A stretch of 50,733 nt of DNA from Bradyrhizobium sp. URHD0069 (GTDB taxonomy: Bacteria > Pseudomonadota > Alphaproteobacteria > Rhizobiales > Xanthobacteraceae), in contig NZ_JNIJ01000046.1 in NCBI RefSeq assembly GCF_000701345.1, positions 1-50,733 on the forward strand, read 5' to 3'. Shown piece by piece: positions 33,161 through 41,248 of the stretch (position 1 is its first letter; each line of letters begins with the position of its first letter). The notes below the pieces were generated by a model. The model saw only the letters and a program-made list of their open reading frames with translations. It was not told the origin of the DNA and did not search any database. The position numbers and the translations under genes were made by a program.

Positions 33161-35275
33161 TCAACTCGCCAAACCCAAAGACTCGCTTTGGGGTTGAGGA
33201 GGGGCGGAGCTGGCGGGTACGCGATTGAGGACAATTCCGGTTGGGGCGACGCCGAATTTCGACAGGGCTGTTCTTGCTTTGCGGATTTCAGCCGGATCGG
33301 CCGCGCCGTCCCGCAGTACCAGGATTACCATGTCGGCATGAGCCGACAGCGACGCGATATTGGGTTGTTCGGCAAGTGACGGTGCATCCACGACGATCAG
33401 GTCGAACTCTGAGCGAATATCGTCGGTAGCTGGCGGACCGGCATTTTGGCCGGCGCTCAGGAGCACATTGACGGAGTGGAGGCTGGCCTTCGATGCACCT
33501 GCTCCGTCGCCGGGGCCAATCTCGGCCGGACCCGCCTTTGCGCGAGCGGGCTCCGATTGCACCTGAATGATGACACTCAACATTCCCCCGTTCACTGCGG
33601 ACAGATTCAGTGAGCGCGCAACGGTGCTGCTGCCTGCGTCATTCTCAACCGACGTCACGAGAACCACCTTGCCGCGATCGCCCGGCACCTCGGAAACCCT
33701 GTCGAGCAGCGCGCGAAGGTGGGGGCTCAGATCGAGCTCTGCCGTTGCGGCAATTGGTTTCTGCCAAATGCTTCTGGTGCCTTCCCGTGGCGGCAGGTTG
33801 GGAATACGGGCCCAGACCGGCAGGTCCTCCGGCGGCTCGGGCTGGATCGGGGGTGAATCCACACGACCAGCCTTCGATCCCGGCTCCGGGGAATTTCTCC
33901 TCGTGTCAAGCACGGCAATTACCGCCGTCGATATCAGCATCGAGGCGATCGCGAGCGCAGCGACGAGCAAAACCAGCGGCGGCCGGGTCGAACGAATTGG
34001 CGGTGTGGCAAGAGAAGCGATCTTGGTCTGTGAGCTTTGCAGAAGGCGCTGCTCATTGGTTGTCTTGAATCGCGACAGGAACTGTTCGTAGATATTCTTG
34101 TTGGCCTCCGTGTCACGCTGCAGCTCCTGCAGTTTCACGAACGCCTGGCCGTCGGTCAGCATCTGCGCTTCGACAGCTTTCATCTGACTTTCCAGGGATT
34201 TTTGCTGCTCCAGCAGGGCTTCATACTCGGACTTCGCAGTTTCGATGTTGCGCTTCCGCTCGGCCTCGATCTGTTTATTGAGATCGTTCAGCTGGCTGTA
34301 CGATATGACGAGATCAGGATGGCGGTCGCCGAACACGGCACGCTTCTGCGCAATCTGATCATTGAGCGCGGAGCGCTGAGTGCGCAGAATGCTCAGCAGG
34401 TCCTGTTTTACCGGTCCGTCGATATTCGCTTTTAGATCGCGTTGCGCCTGCTGATAACGCGTCCTCGCTTCTTCGGTGCGGAGACGGGCCGCGGAAACCT
34501 GCTGGTTCAGTTCGGTAACCCGGAGTTGCTGCGTCGTGCCGTCCCGGCCCGCATCGACGATTTTATGCTCAAGCTTGAATGTAGCGACCGCATCCTCGGA
34601 TGCCCGCAAGCGGTCGTTCAATGTCTTGAGACGACTGCTGAGCCAGGCCGCAGCTTCGTCGGTCGCGGCGGTGCGAACCTGGCCCTGGTTGGCGACGAAC
34701 GCCTCAGCCACCGCATTCGCATAGCGAGCAGCCTGTTGCGGACGATTGGAGACGAACGTGATGGCTATGACGTAAGTGAGGCCGCGGCGAGAAATATCGA
34801 GGCGGCTGCGGAATTTTTCGAGAAGGCGTGAGGTGTCGATTTCACCGCCGGCGATGTCCTCGTCGTCGCGAATTCTGAGTTGCTCGATCAACGGTCGCAA
34901 GAATCCATCGGATTTGGCGATCTCAATCAAGCTCTGAAGAGCGGCTGCATCCTGGCCGATGCCGGGCAGCACATCCTGCTCGGTGGTCACGCGCTGCTCT
35001 CTGGGATCGACAACGACCAATGCGGTCGAGGCGAACCGTACCGGGGTGACCAACAGAACAAGGATACCGACGGCGACGATAGCCAGCGCGAGCATCAATA
35101 TGCGCCGCCCGCTTTCCCGCAAAAATGTAATTGCGCCCGAAACGCTCAGCGAGCCCTTCAGCAGGTCGGGCGATCCGTTACGAATCTTTCCGGCCGGGCG
35201 GCCCGGAGCTTCCCACGAAGCCGAATCCTCTCTCCGATCGGAATTGGCTCGGGTGGCCCGGCTACCGAACATCAT
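33161..35275 (-). CDS. Wzz/BY-kinase-like co-polymerase with degenerate ATP site
   Basis: A 704-residue inner-membrane protein of the ExoP/Wzc type. An N-terminal Wzz domain with the first span (about 58-78) and a long coiled coil (about 190-400) is followed by a second span (about 425-450) and a C-terminal kinase-like domain (about 500-700). In a true BY-kinase the last domain has a GxGKS/T P-loop, an (I/L/V)D-x-D Walker A' and a tyrosine tail. Here the P-loop reads VTSVENDAGSST (about 540-551, no Lys), the Walker A' position reads VIIQVQSEP (no Asp), and the last 20 residues have no Tyr. Only DLIVVDAPS (about 627-635) survives. It is therefore probably a chain-length regulator with an inactive kinase domain. 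ATG 35275 is chosen over TTG 35284. Confidence 0.88.
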   Translation of the reverse strand: MMFGSRATRANSDRREDSASWEAPGRPAGKIRNGSPDLLKGSLSVSGAITFLRESGRRILMLALAIVAVGILVLLVTPVRFASTALVVVDPREQRVTTEQDVLPGIGQDAAALQSLIEIAKSDGFLRPLIEQLRIRDDEDIAGGEIDTSRLLEKFRSRLDISRRGLTYVIAITFVSNRPQQAARYANAVAEAFVANQGQVRTAATDEAAAWLSSRLKTLNDRLRASEDAVATFKLEHKIVDAGRDGTTQQLRVTELNQQVSAARLRTEEARTRYQQAQRDLKANIDGPVKQDLLSILRTQRSALNDQIAQKRAVFGDRHPDLVISYSQLNDLNKQIEAERKRNIETAKSEYEALLEQQKSLESQMKAVEAQMLTDGQAFVKLQELQRDTEANKNIYEQFLSRFKTTNEQRLLQSSQTKIASLATPPIRSTRPPLVLLVAALAIASMLISTAVIAVLDTRRNSPEPGSKAGRVDSPPIQPEPPEDLPVWARIPNLPPREGTRSIWQKPIAATAELDLSPHLRALLDRVSEVPGDRGKVVLVTSVENDAGSSTVARSLNLSAVNGGMLSVIIQVQSEPARAKAGPAEIGPGDGAGASKASLHSVNVLLSAGQNAGPPATDDIRSEFDLIVVDAPSLAEQPNIASLSAHADMVILVLRDGAADPAEIRKARTALSKFGVAPTGIVLNRVPASSAPPQPQSESLGLAS

Positions 35276-35629
35276 ACGTTCCAACTCAATTCAACTGGCA
35301 AACACCGTTCAGGGGCCCGCTACAACGTAAATATCTATAGTTAATCGACGGTTACCCCGGCCGAGCAATGCATGACCAACTGGTTAATAATGTAGCTGTA
35401 CCGTGGCTCGCCGGTTAACGCCTGGTATTTGCTCGGGGAGCCGTCGCAACTTATGCATTAACCCCATCGCGCTCTAGCCGATGTATGGCCAATCATCGCG
35501 TGATAGGTACGTCTCGCAAAGGTACGAAGTCCATTCCCCGAACTGATCAAGAAGCACGTGCTCTTCCACGACACAAATTGCGAGGTTTCGACGCGATCAT
35601 CGACCGCGTCGCGCGGTTTGCAGGTTGAG
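35276..35629. other. Divergent promoter region between co-polymerase and GT4 genes
   Basis: A 354-base stretch with four TTAAC-type sites: TTAA-N7-TTAC at 35341-35355, GGTTAATAATG near 35383, CCGGTTAACGCC near 35412 and ATGCATTAACCCC near 35453. TTAA-N7-TTAA is the consensus for CtrA-type regulators in alphaproteobacteria; the first site is one mismatch from it. No gene is visible in this gap. Confidence 0.45.
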
Positions 35630-36736
35630 ATGAATCAAAAGCGCCGAATCATTCTGGTCCAGACCCAGGCGGAGAACGCCGGTGCTCAGGAGATCTCCAG
35701 GCTTGTCGGTGCTGGCCTGACCGCGCGGGGTTATGAGGTCTATAATCTGTTTTTCTTTCGCAAGTCGAAGTCCTTCGACGAGCCGCCCAATACGCTTTAT
35801 TGTTCGCCCGGCCGGCCGGGAACTCCATTGGCGTTACTGAGATTTCTGTGGCAGCTGGGACGGCACATCAGGAAAATTCGACCCGATGCGGTCCTTACAT
35901 TTCAGCATTTCGGCAACGTAATCGGCGGAGGCGTATCGCGCCTCGTCAGCACCGCGCCCGTGATCGCGAACCAGGTTTCATCGGGCATGTCGATGAGCTG
36001 GCCGGTCCGCGCTGCGGACATCGTGATGGGTAGCCTCGGGGTCTTCAAATACATAACGGTCAACTCGCTCGATATGCAGCGCGAGTATGCGCGATATCCC
36101 GCAAGCTATCGATCGCGTATCAAACACGTCGCCCACGGCTTTGATGACAAGTCGCTGGATATCTCGAAGGAAGCTGCGCGGCAGCGGTTCAATCTGCCGC
36201 TCGATTCTGTTCTGCTTGGTTGTGCGGCGAGACTACATCCTCACAAGCGGCTTGATGCCGCGATACGTCTGCTGGCGGGTGAACCATCCTGGCATCTCGC
36301 GCTGGCCGGGCAGGGGCCGGATGAGGGGCGACTAAAGTCGCTGGCCGATGAGCTGAAGGTGTCAGACAGATTGCATTTCATCGGCGAGATTGCGCCGCAG
36401 TGCATGGGCGAATTTCTTGCTTGCCTGGACGTTTTCGTGTTCCCTTCGCAAGCAGAGACGTTCGGTCTGGCCGCCGTTGAGGCGGCAAACGCGGGTATTC
36501 CCTCCGTGGTCAATGATCTGGCCGTTTTGCGCGAGGTATTGTCGTTCGAAGGAAAACCCGCGGCGCTTTTTGTCGATGCCTCCGATAATGAGAAATTCTC
36601 TGCTGCCGTCTCCAGAATTCTCGTAGACAAACCTCTGAGCGACCAGCTGCGGCGAAATGCGAGGGGACTAAAGTCGCGTTATTCGGTAGGCACGATGGTG
36701 GACGAGTATGTGGGAATTTTAGACCATTCGATTTAG
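35630..36736 (+). CDS. Glycosyltransferase family 4
   Basis: A 368-residue retaining GT-B glycosyltransferase. N-terminal AGAQEISRLVGAGLTARGYEVYNL is the acceptor domain, C-terminal HPHKRLDAAIRLLAG and the EX7E motif in SQAETFGLAAVEAANAGIPSVV bind the nucleotide sugar. Role: addition of a sugar in repeat-unit assembly. The frame opens at 35558, but AGGTTGAG stands before the ATG at 35630 and the GT fold starts there. Overlap or tight spacing with the next gene (30 bases) suggests co-transcription. Confidence 0.92.
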   Translation: MNQKRRIILVQTQAENAGAQEISRLVGAGLTARGYEVYNLFFFRKSKSFDEPPNTLYCSPGRPGTPLALLRFLWQLGRHIRKIRPDAVLTFQHFGNVIGGGVSRLVSTAPVIANQVSSGMSMSWPVRAADIVMGSLGVFKYITVNSLDMQREYARYPASYRSRIKHVAHGFDDKSLDISKEAARQRFNLPLDSVLLGCAARLHPHKRLDAAIRLLAGEPSWHLALAGQGPDEGRLKSLADELKVSDRLHFIGEIAPQCMGEFLACLDVFVFPSQAETFGLAAVEAANAGIPSVVNDLAVLREVLSFEGKPAALFVDASDNEKFSAAVSRILVDKPLSDQLRRNARGLKSRYSVGTMVDEYVGILDHSI

Positions 36737-36766
36737 TCTTCCGTGCATTTGAGAAGTGGGTCGGAC

Positions 36767-38257
36767 ATGATTGTCGAGTTCCGATGCGAACGTGAGCATG
36801 CGCGGCTGTGGATGAGCCGCGGAACTTTGTCGGTCAATAATCAGGATGTCCCGGTTCAAATCGCGTGGACAGGAACAGCGGCGCCCCGGCCGGCGGGGTT
36901 GGAGACGCTCTTCGAGCTCGAGCGTATGTTGTTGCGAAAAGGAAAGCCTTGTGGTGCCGACAAGCTCAAGGTTGTTCGCGAAGAATTCCAGTGCAAAGCC
37001 GGTAAGGCCGATGTGGTTGTCGACTTCACAAGCGCCAGCCGGGATCCGGCCTGCTCCGCACAACTGTATCTACGCCCGCTATTTAACGGAGCAGCCGGTG
37101 AAAACGCCGCGCTGACGGCCATTCTCGCGGGTGATCTGCCGGTTATCGAAATCATCAACGAACTCGACGGCGCGGTCCTCGATCGCGGTCATCCCTCCAA
37201 GGAAATTGCAGTTGGGTTGAGCGGTGCTCTCGATACGGTCATGGCGCGAACCCTGACGCTGCTGACAGCAATTCTGTCCGGAAGCCCAAGGATCCTGCCG
37301 CAGTTGGGGCATCGTTCCCACGGGATTGCTCCGCGAAATCCTGCAGTCTACGTTACCCGTGGGCTGGCTTTGTCGATCGCGAAGCAAATATTTCGCCTCT
37401 GCTGCTATTCACCTCATTGGCACGTGGGGTGGCGATACAGCGAGAATGTGGCCGTTTGGAAGACCGGGGATTTATCCGGACCGAGCTGGCATGTTCTTGC
37501 GGATCCAGGGCATCGCTTCTTCGCCGACCCGTTTCCGATCACATGGCAGGGAAGAACATTCGTTTTCTTTGAAGATCTTGATCATCGCGTCGGAAAAGGC
37601 ATCATTTCCGCAATTGAGTTCGACGCTGCCGGACCAGTGGGCAAGGTTATTCCCGTATTGGAAGAGGCTTGGCACCTGTCTTATCCATTTCTGATCGAGC
37701 ATGACGACGAACTATGGATGATTCCGGAAAGTACCGGGCATCGGGATGTCGCGGTCTATAAGTGCATTCGATATCCAGACAAGTGGGAGCGTCACTGCAC
37801 GCTGCTTTCCGGCCTCGAACTGGCTGACGCTACCATCACCCGGCATAACGGTATGAACTATCTGTTCGGCGCCTGGCGCGACGGGACGGGTGGATATTCG
37901 GATGCCCTGGCGATTTTTTACGCTGACCATTTGTTTGGTCCTTGGATGCCGCATGCTAGCAATCCCGTTTTGCTCGATCGAACGACGGCACGGCCGGCGG
38001 GAAGTTTCGTGACAATGGAAGGAAAGCTGTGGCGGCCAGTCCAGGATAGCGCCGATGGATATGGCTGTGCTCTCGGTCTTGCGGAAATCGTTGAACTAAC
38101 ACCGAAGACTTTTAAGCAAATCGTCCGGCACTATATCCGACCCGGACCGCTATGGCCTGGAAGAAGGCTTCATACGTTGAACCGCTGCGGCAACCTGGAG
38201 GTGATAGATGGAGCGCGCATTCAACCGAAAATTCAGGCTTTCGCCAACGTGATCTGA
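36767..38257 (+). CDS. GINT1-N-like protein (sugar transfer, five-bladed-propeller type)
   Basis: A 496-residue protein whose second half resembles the N-terminal domain family of plant glucosamine inositolphosphorylceramide transferase GINT1, found in bacterial polysaccharide loci. Marks are RFFADPFPITWQGRTFVFFEDLDHR (about 245-270), KGIISAIEF, the HLSYPFLIEHDDELWMIPES block and the RPAGSFVTMEGKLWRPVQD repeat. The first 200 residues are a separate, less conserved domain that may resemble formyltransferase-like partners; I cannot confirm. Bacterial members are linked with surface glycan decoration, but chemistry is not established. Start taken at the ATG 36767; a GTG at 36743 is also possible. 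Confidence 0.7.
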   Translation: MIVEFRCEREHARLWMSRGTLSVNNQDVPVQIAWTGTAAPRPAGLETLFELERMLLRKGKPCGADKLKVVREEFQCKAGKADVVVDFTSASRDPACSAQLYLRPLFNGAAGENAALTAILAGDLPVIEIINELDGAVLDRGHPSKEIAVGLSGALDTVMARTLTLLTAILSGSPRILPQLGHRSHGIAPRNPAVYVTRGLALSIAKQIFRLCCYSPHWHVGWRYSENVAVWKTGDLSGPSWHVLADPGHRFFADPFPITWQGRTFVFFEDLDHRVGKGIISAIEFDAAGPVGKVIPVLEEAWHLSYPFLIEHDDELWMIPESTGHRDVAVYKCIRYPDKWERHCTLLSGLELADATITRHNGMNYLFGAWRDGTGGYSDALAIFYADHLFGPWMPHASNPVLLDRTTARPAGSFVTMEGKLWRPVQDSADGYGCALGLAEIVELTPKTFKQIVRHYIRPGPLWPGRRLHTLNRCGNLEVIDGARIQPKIQAFANVI

Positions 38258-38420
38258 ATCCAATTTAGCCGTCACGCGAAGAGATTATTCGTTCAATTCT
38301 GCGTTTCCCGGATCATGTGCAGCGCGGCCCGCAATTGCGCGGTCCATCGTCATCCCATGGGTCCCGGCTCTGCGGTGCGCCGCTGAAGAGGCGCTGCACC
38401 GCGCCCCTGACACGGCGCAA

Positions 38421-39368
38421 TCAAATCTGCCGCACCACGCCCGGCTGTCCCGGCGGGCATTCCAGCGCGTCGCGGTCCCATTTGGCGGCATTGGCCGCTG
38501 CCTCATAGGTGCTTTGCAGAAATTCAAGCAGCGCTTGCTCCGGCTGCGGGGCCGTGCGCACGGCGTCATAGGGCAGGATGAATTCGCCCAATGCTTCGCT
38601 GAAGAATGCTGCCTCCGGCCGCACCCGCGTGGTGCGGAAGCCTGCCGGCTCAGGATAGGCATAGGAATAGAACGCGGGATAGTCGATCGCACCGCTGCCG
38701 GGCCAGAAGCCGGCGCTGCTTACTTCGTGGGAATAGGCCTCACAAGCTACCGCATCGGATAAATGCGGCACGCCGCCGGGATGGCGCGGCGCGCGGCGTC
38801 CGGAAAAGCGGGTGACTGCAAGGTCGAAGCTGCCCCAGAAAAAATGTACCGGACTGGCCTTGCCGAGGAAGCCGGTGCGGAATTGCTTGAACACGCGATC
38901 GGCATTTACAAGAATTTGCAGGAAGCGCCGCACTGCATCCGGATCGTAGGATGAATGCTGCTGATCGGCCGAGAACCGAATCGGCTCCGGCAACTCGTTG
39001 GGCATCTCGTCGATGCTGATGTTGATGCCGAGCTCCGCGAGATCAGCCATGATCGCCGCGTAAAAACTCGCCACCGATTGTCCGGCCAAAGCCAATTGCC
39101 GCTTTGCGCCGTCGCTCGTCGAAATCCGCAACGCGTGATCGATAAAGTCGAAGTCGATTTGAAAACTGCGCGCACCGTCGGGAATAGGCGAGGTCGTCAG
39201 GCCGCGTGCGGTGACATACAGCGCGACGTGCCAGGAATGGTTCAGCCAGGGTTCGCGCGCCAGGCGGATCTTGCCGACGATCTGGGTCCAGAGATGCAGT
39301 GTCTCACAGGTCTCGCGCCACGCCGCCGTCGGCAGTTCCGGCCACGGGACTTGCAGGGCGTTGCTCAT
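38421..39368 (-). CDS. DUF5996 family protein
   Basis: A 315-residue protein of the DUF5996 family, recognised by ETLHLWTQIVGKIRLA, SWHVALYVTARGLTTSPIP, FQIDFDFIDHALRI, PVHFFWGSFDLAVTRFSGRRAPRHPGG and YSHEVSSAGFWPGSG. No signal peptide or membrane span; enzymatic role unknown. Length is normal for the family. It is convergent to the polysaccharide locus and separated from wrbA by about 280 bases. Not linked by context to a pathway. Confidence 0.9.
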   Translation of the reverse strand: MSNALQVPWPELPTAAWRETCETLHLWTQIVGKIRLAREPWLNHSWHVALYVTARGLTTSPIPDGARSFQIDFDFIDHALRISTSDGAKRQLALAGQSVASFYAAIMADLAELGINISIDEMPNELPEPIRFSADQQHSSYDPDAVRRFLQILVNADRVFKQFRTGFLGKASPVHFFWGSFDLAVTRFSGRRAPRHPGGVPHLSDAVACEAYSHEVSSAGFWPGSGAIDYPAFYSYAYPEPAGFRTTRVRPEAAFFSEALGEFILPYDAVRTAPQPEQALLEFLQSTYEAAANAAKWDRDALECPPGQPGVVRQI

Positions 39369-39611
39369 GCGTGAACTCTCTGTCGGGGCGCCGTGGTAAC
39401 GACGAACGTCGTGAAGGCGTATTATTTATCACGGATCGCCGGGCCAGCTTCACGAATTGCTGCATTCCGGACATTGCCGCTTACCGCGTGAGGCCCGGTA
39501 AAGGCTTCGGCACCACCAGCGCCGCGCAATCGCCCGCAGCGGATTACGTGCCAATTGATAAATAAAGAGAATTTCGATCATGGCAAATCCGTCGCCGCCA
39601 TGACGCAAATG

Positions 39612-39641
39612 GGGCGGCATCCCCGAAAGGGAATGCCGCCC
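39612..39641 (-). terminator. Hairpin downstream of wrbA
   Basis: GGGCGGCAT (39612-39620) pairs with ATGCCGCCC (39633-39641), with CCC/GGG continuing the stem and a short loop. It starts nine bases beyond the wrbA stop codon on the minus strand. The following base run lacks a clean U tract, so it may act as an mRNA-end hairpin more than a strict intrinsic terminator. Confidence 0.6.
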
Positions 39642-39649
39642 GTGTCGCA

Positions 39650-40249
39650 TCAGCCATGCAGTTTTTTCGCGGTCTCCGCGATCACCCGTCCTTGGTAGCG
39701 CGCGCCCGCGAGTTCGTTTTCGCTAGGTTTGCGGCTGCCGTCGCCTCCGGCAATCGTGGTCGCGCCATAGGGCGAGCCGCCGGTGATTTCGTCGAGCCTC
39801 ATTTGGCCTGCAAAACCGTAATTCAAGCCGACGACGGTCATGCCGAAGTGCAACAGGTTAGTGATGATCGAAAACAGCGTGGTCTCCTGGCCGCCGTGCT
39901 GGGTCGCGGTCGAGGAAAAGGCGCCCCCGACCTTGCCGTGCAGCGCGCCTTTCATCCAGAGGCCACCGGCCTGGTCGAGGAAATTCGCCATCTGCGACGC
40001 CATCCGGCCGAAACGGGTGCCGGTACCGACGATGATGGCGTCGTAGTTCGCGAGATCGTCGATTTTCGCCACCGGCGCAGCCTGATCGACCTTGTAATAC
40101 GATGCTTTCGCTACATCCGGCGGCACCAGTTCCGGTACCCGCTTGATATCGACAGACGCACCGGCTTCGCGGGCGCCTTCGGCGACGGCGTTCGCCATCG
40201 CCTCGATGTGACCGTAAGCGGAATAATACAGCACCAGAACTTTTGCCAT
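39650..40249 (-). CDS. wrbA: NAD(P)H:quinone oxidoreductase WrbA
   Basis: A 199-residue flavodoxin-like FMN protein, the same length as E. coli WrbA. The N-terminus MAKVLVLYYSAYGHIEAMANAVAEGAREAGA, TRFGRMASQMANFLDQAGGLW (about 78-98) and GKVGGAFSSTATQHGGQETTL are diagnostic. It reduces quinones by two electrons with NAD(P)H and limits oxidative stress. GGAGATC lies before the ATG at 40249; the longer open frame is not used. It is 131 bases after the pirin gene and shares its direction, so both may be controlled by the divergent LysR protein. Confidence 0.96.
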   Translation of the reverse strand: MAKVLVLYYSAYGHIEAMANAVAEGAREAGASVDIKRVPELVPPDVAKASYYKVDQAAPVAKIDDLANYDAIIVGTGTRFGRMASQMANFLDQAGGLWMKGALHGKVGGAFSSTATQHGGQETTLFSIITNLLHFGMTVVGLNYGFAGQMRLDEITGGSPYGATTIAGGDGSRKPSENELAGARYQGRVIAETAKKLHG

Positions 40250-40338
40250 CGTTGATCTCCATGAGTTTGTTTGTCGGAGGGAAGTTTCATGGCCGGAGGT
40301 TTCCGGCCATTCACGTCTTGTGGGTTCGTCAGTTAAGA

Positions 40339-40369
40339 CGTCATGCCCGACAACGAGCCGGGCATGACG
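40339..40369 (-). terminator. Hairpin downstream of the pirin gene
   Basis: CGTCATGCCCG (40339-40349) pairs perfectly with CGGGCATGACG (40359-40369), nine-base loop, 12 bases past the pirin stop. The same core is seen in intergenic repeats of related genomes. It probably ends the pirin transcript or reduces read-through into wrbA. Confidence 0.65.
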
Positions 40370-40380
40370 CAAACGTGAGG

Positions 40381-41079
40381 TCAGGCCGCGTCGACCAGCA
40401 CCAGTTCAGAGTCTTCAAGAGCGGTGATCCTGAGCCGCGCCTCATCGCTGATCGCGACGCCGTCGCGCGCGTTGACACGGACACCGTTGATCTCCACCGC
40501 GCCCGCCGCGGGGACCAGATAGAGATTTCGCGTCTTGCCCGGCGCATATTCCGCGCTCTCGCCGGCCTTCAGCGTGGTGGCGAGCACGCGCGCGTCGGCG
40601 CGGATCGGCAGCGCATATTTGTCGGCCTTGAAGCCGCTGGCGATGGTAACGAAGTTGCCGGAGCGATCGGATTTCGGGAACGGCTTGGCACCCCAGGTCG
40701 GCTGGCCGCCTTCCGTGGTCGGCTCGATCCAGATCTGGAAGATTTTCGTCTTCGTCGGCTCGAGATTATATTCGGAGTGACGCACGCCGGATCCGGCGCT
40801 CATCACCTGCACGTCGCCGGCTTCGGTGCGGCCCTTGTTGCCTAGACTGTCCTGATGCGTGATCGCGCCTTCGCGGACATAGGTGATGATCTCCATGTTG
40901 GCGTGGGGATGTGCGGGAAAGCCGGTGTTCGGCGCGATCTCGTCGTCGTTCCAAACGCGCAAGGAGCCATGGCCCATATTGCTGGGGTCGTAGTGGCTGC
41001 CGAACGAAAAGTGATGCTTGGCCTTCAGCCAGCCGTGGTCGGCGCCGCCGAGCTTGTTGAAGGGTCTGAGTTCGATCAT
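40381..41079 (-). CDS. Pirin family protein (YhhW/PirA type)
   Basis: A 232-residue bicupin. The first cupin carries the metal residues in FPAHPHANMEIITYVREG (two His) and SGVRHSEYN (His and Glu, about 100-106), as in the quercetin 2,3-dioxygenase-active pirin YhhW. AGGAATATCCC before the ATG at 41079 fixes the start. Pirins in bacteria are linked to redox stress and metabolic control; here the divergent LysR gene and nearby wrbA suggest a redox response. Function in this organism is inferred. Confidence 0.93.
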   Translation of the reverse strand: MIELRPFNKLGGADHGWLKAKHHFSFGSHYDPSNMGHGSLRVWNDDEIAPNTGFPAHPHANMEIITYVREGAITHQDSLGNKGRTEAGDVQVMSAGSGVRHSEYNLEPTKTKIFQIWIEPTTEGGQPTWGAKPFPKSDRSGNFVTIASGFKADKYALPIRADARVLATTLKAGESAEYAPGKTRNLYLVPAAGAVEINGVRVNARDGVAISDEARLRITALEDSELVLVDAA

Positions 41080-41196
41080 GGGATATTCCTTTGATTTTTC
41101 TGAAAGTGCGGGGCGCGCGATGCGCCCGGCGTCGTGATTTCTCTCTGTTCGAATTCCGATGACGTCTGGATATGCGTTGCCGGATTGGCTATAAAT

Positions 41197-41222
41197 AGAA
41201 ACAATCGAAATGCATTGTTTCT
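41197..41222. promoter_or_regulatory. Perfect 26-bp operator-like palindrome
   Basis: AGAAACAAT (41197-41205) and its complement ATTGTTTCT (41214-41222) are separated by eight bases. It lies 27 bases before the LysR start codon and 118 before the pirin start, in the gap between these divergent genes. It is a good candidate for the LysR-family binding site for both genes and for autoregulation. Confidence 0.6.
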
Positions 41223-41248
41223 GTTTTTGCGCTTGTCGGGTGATCCAG

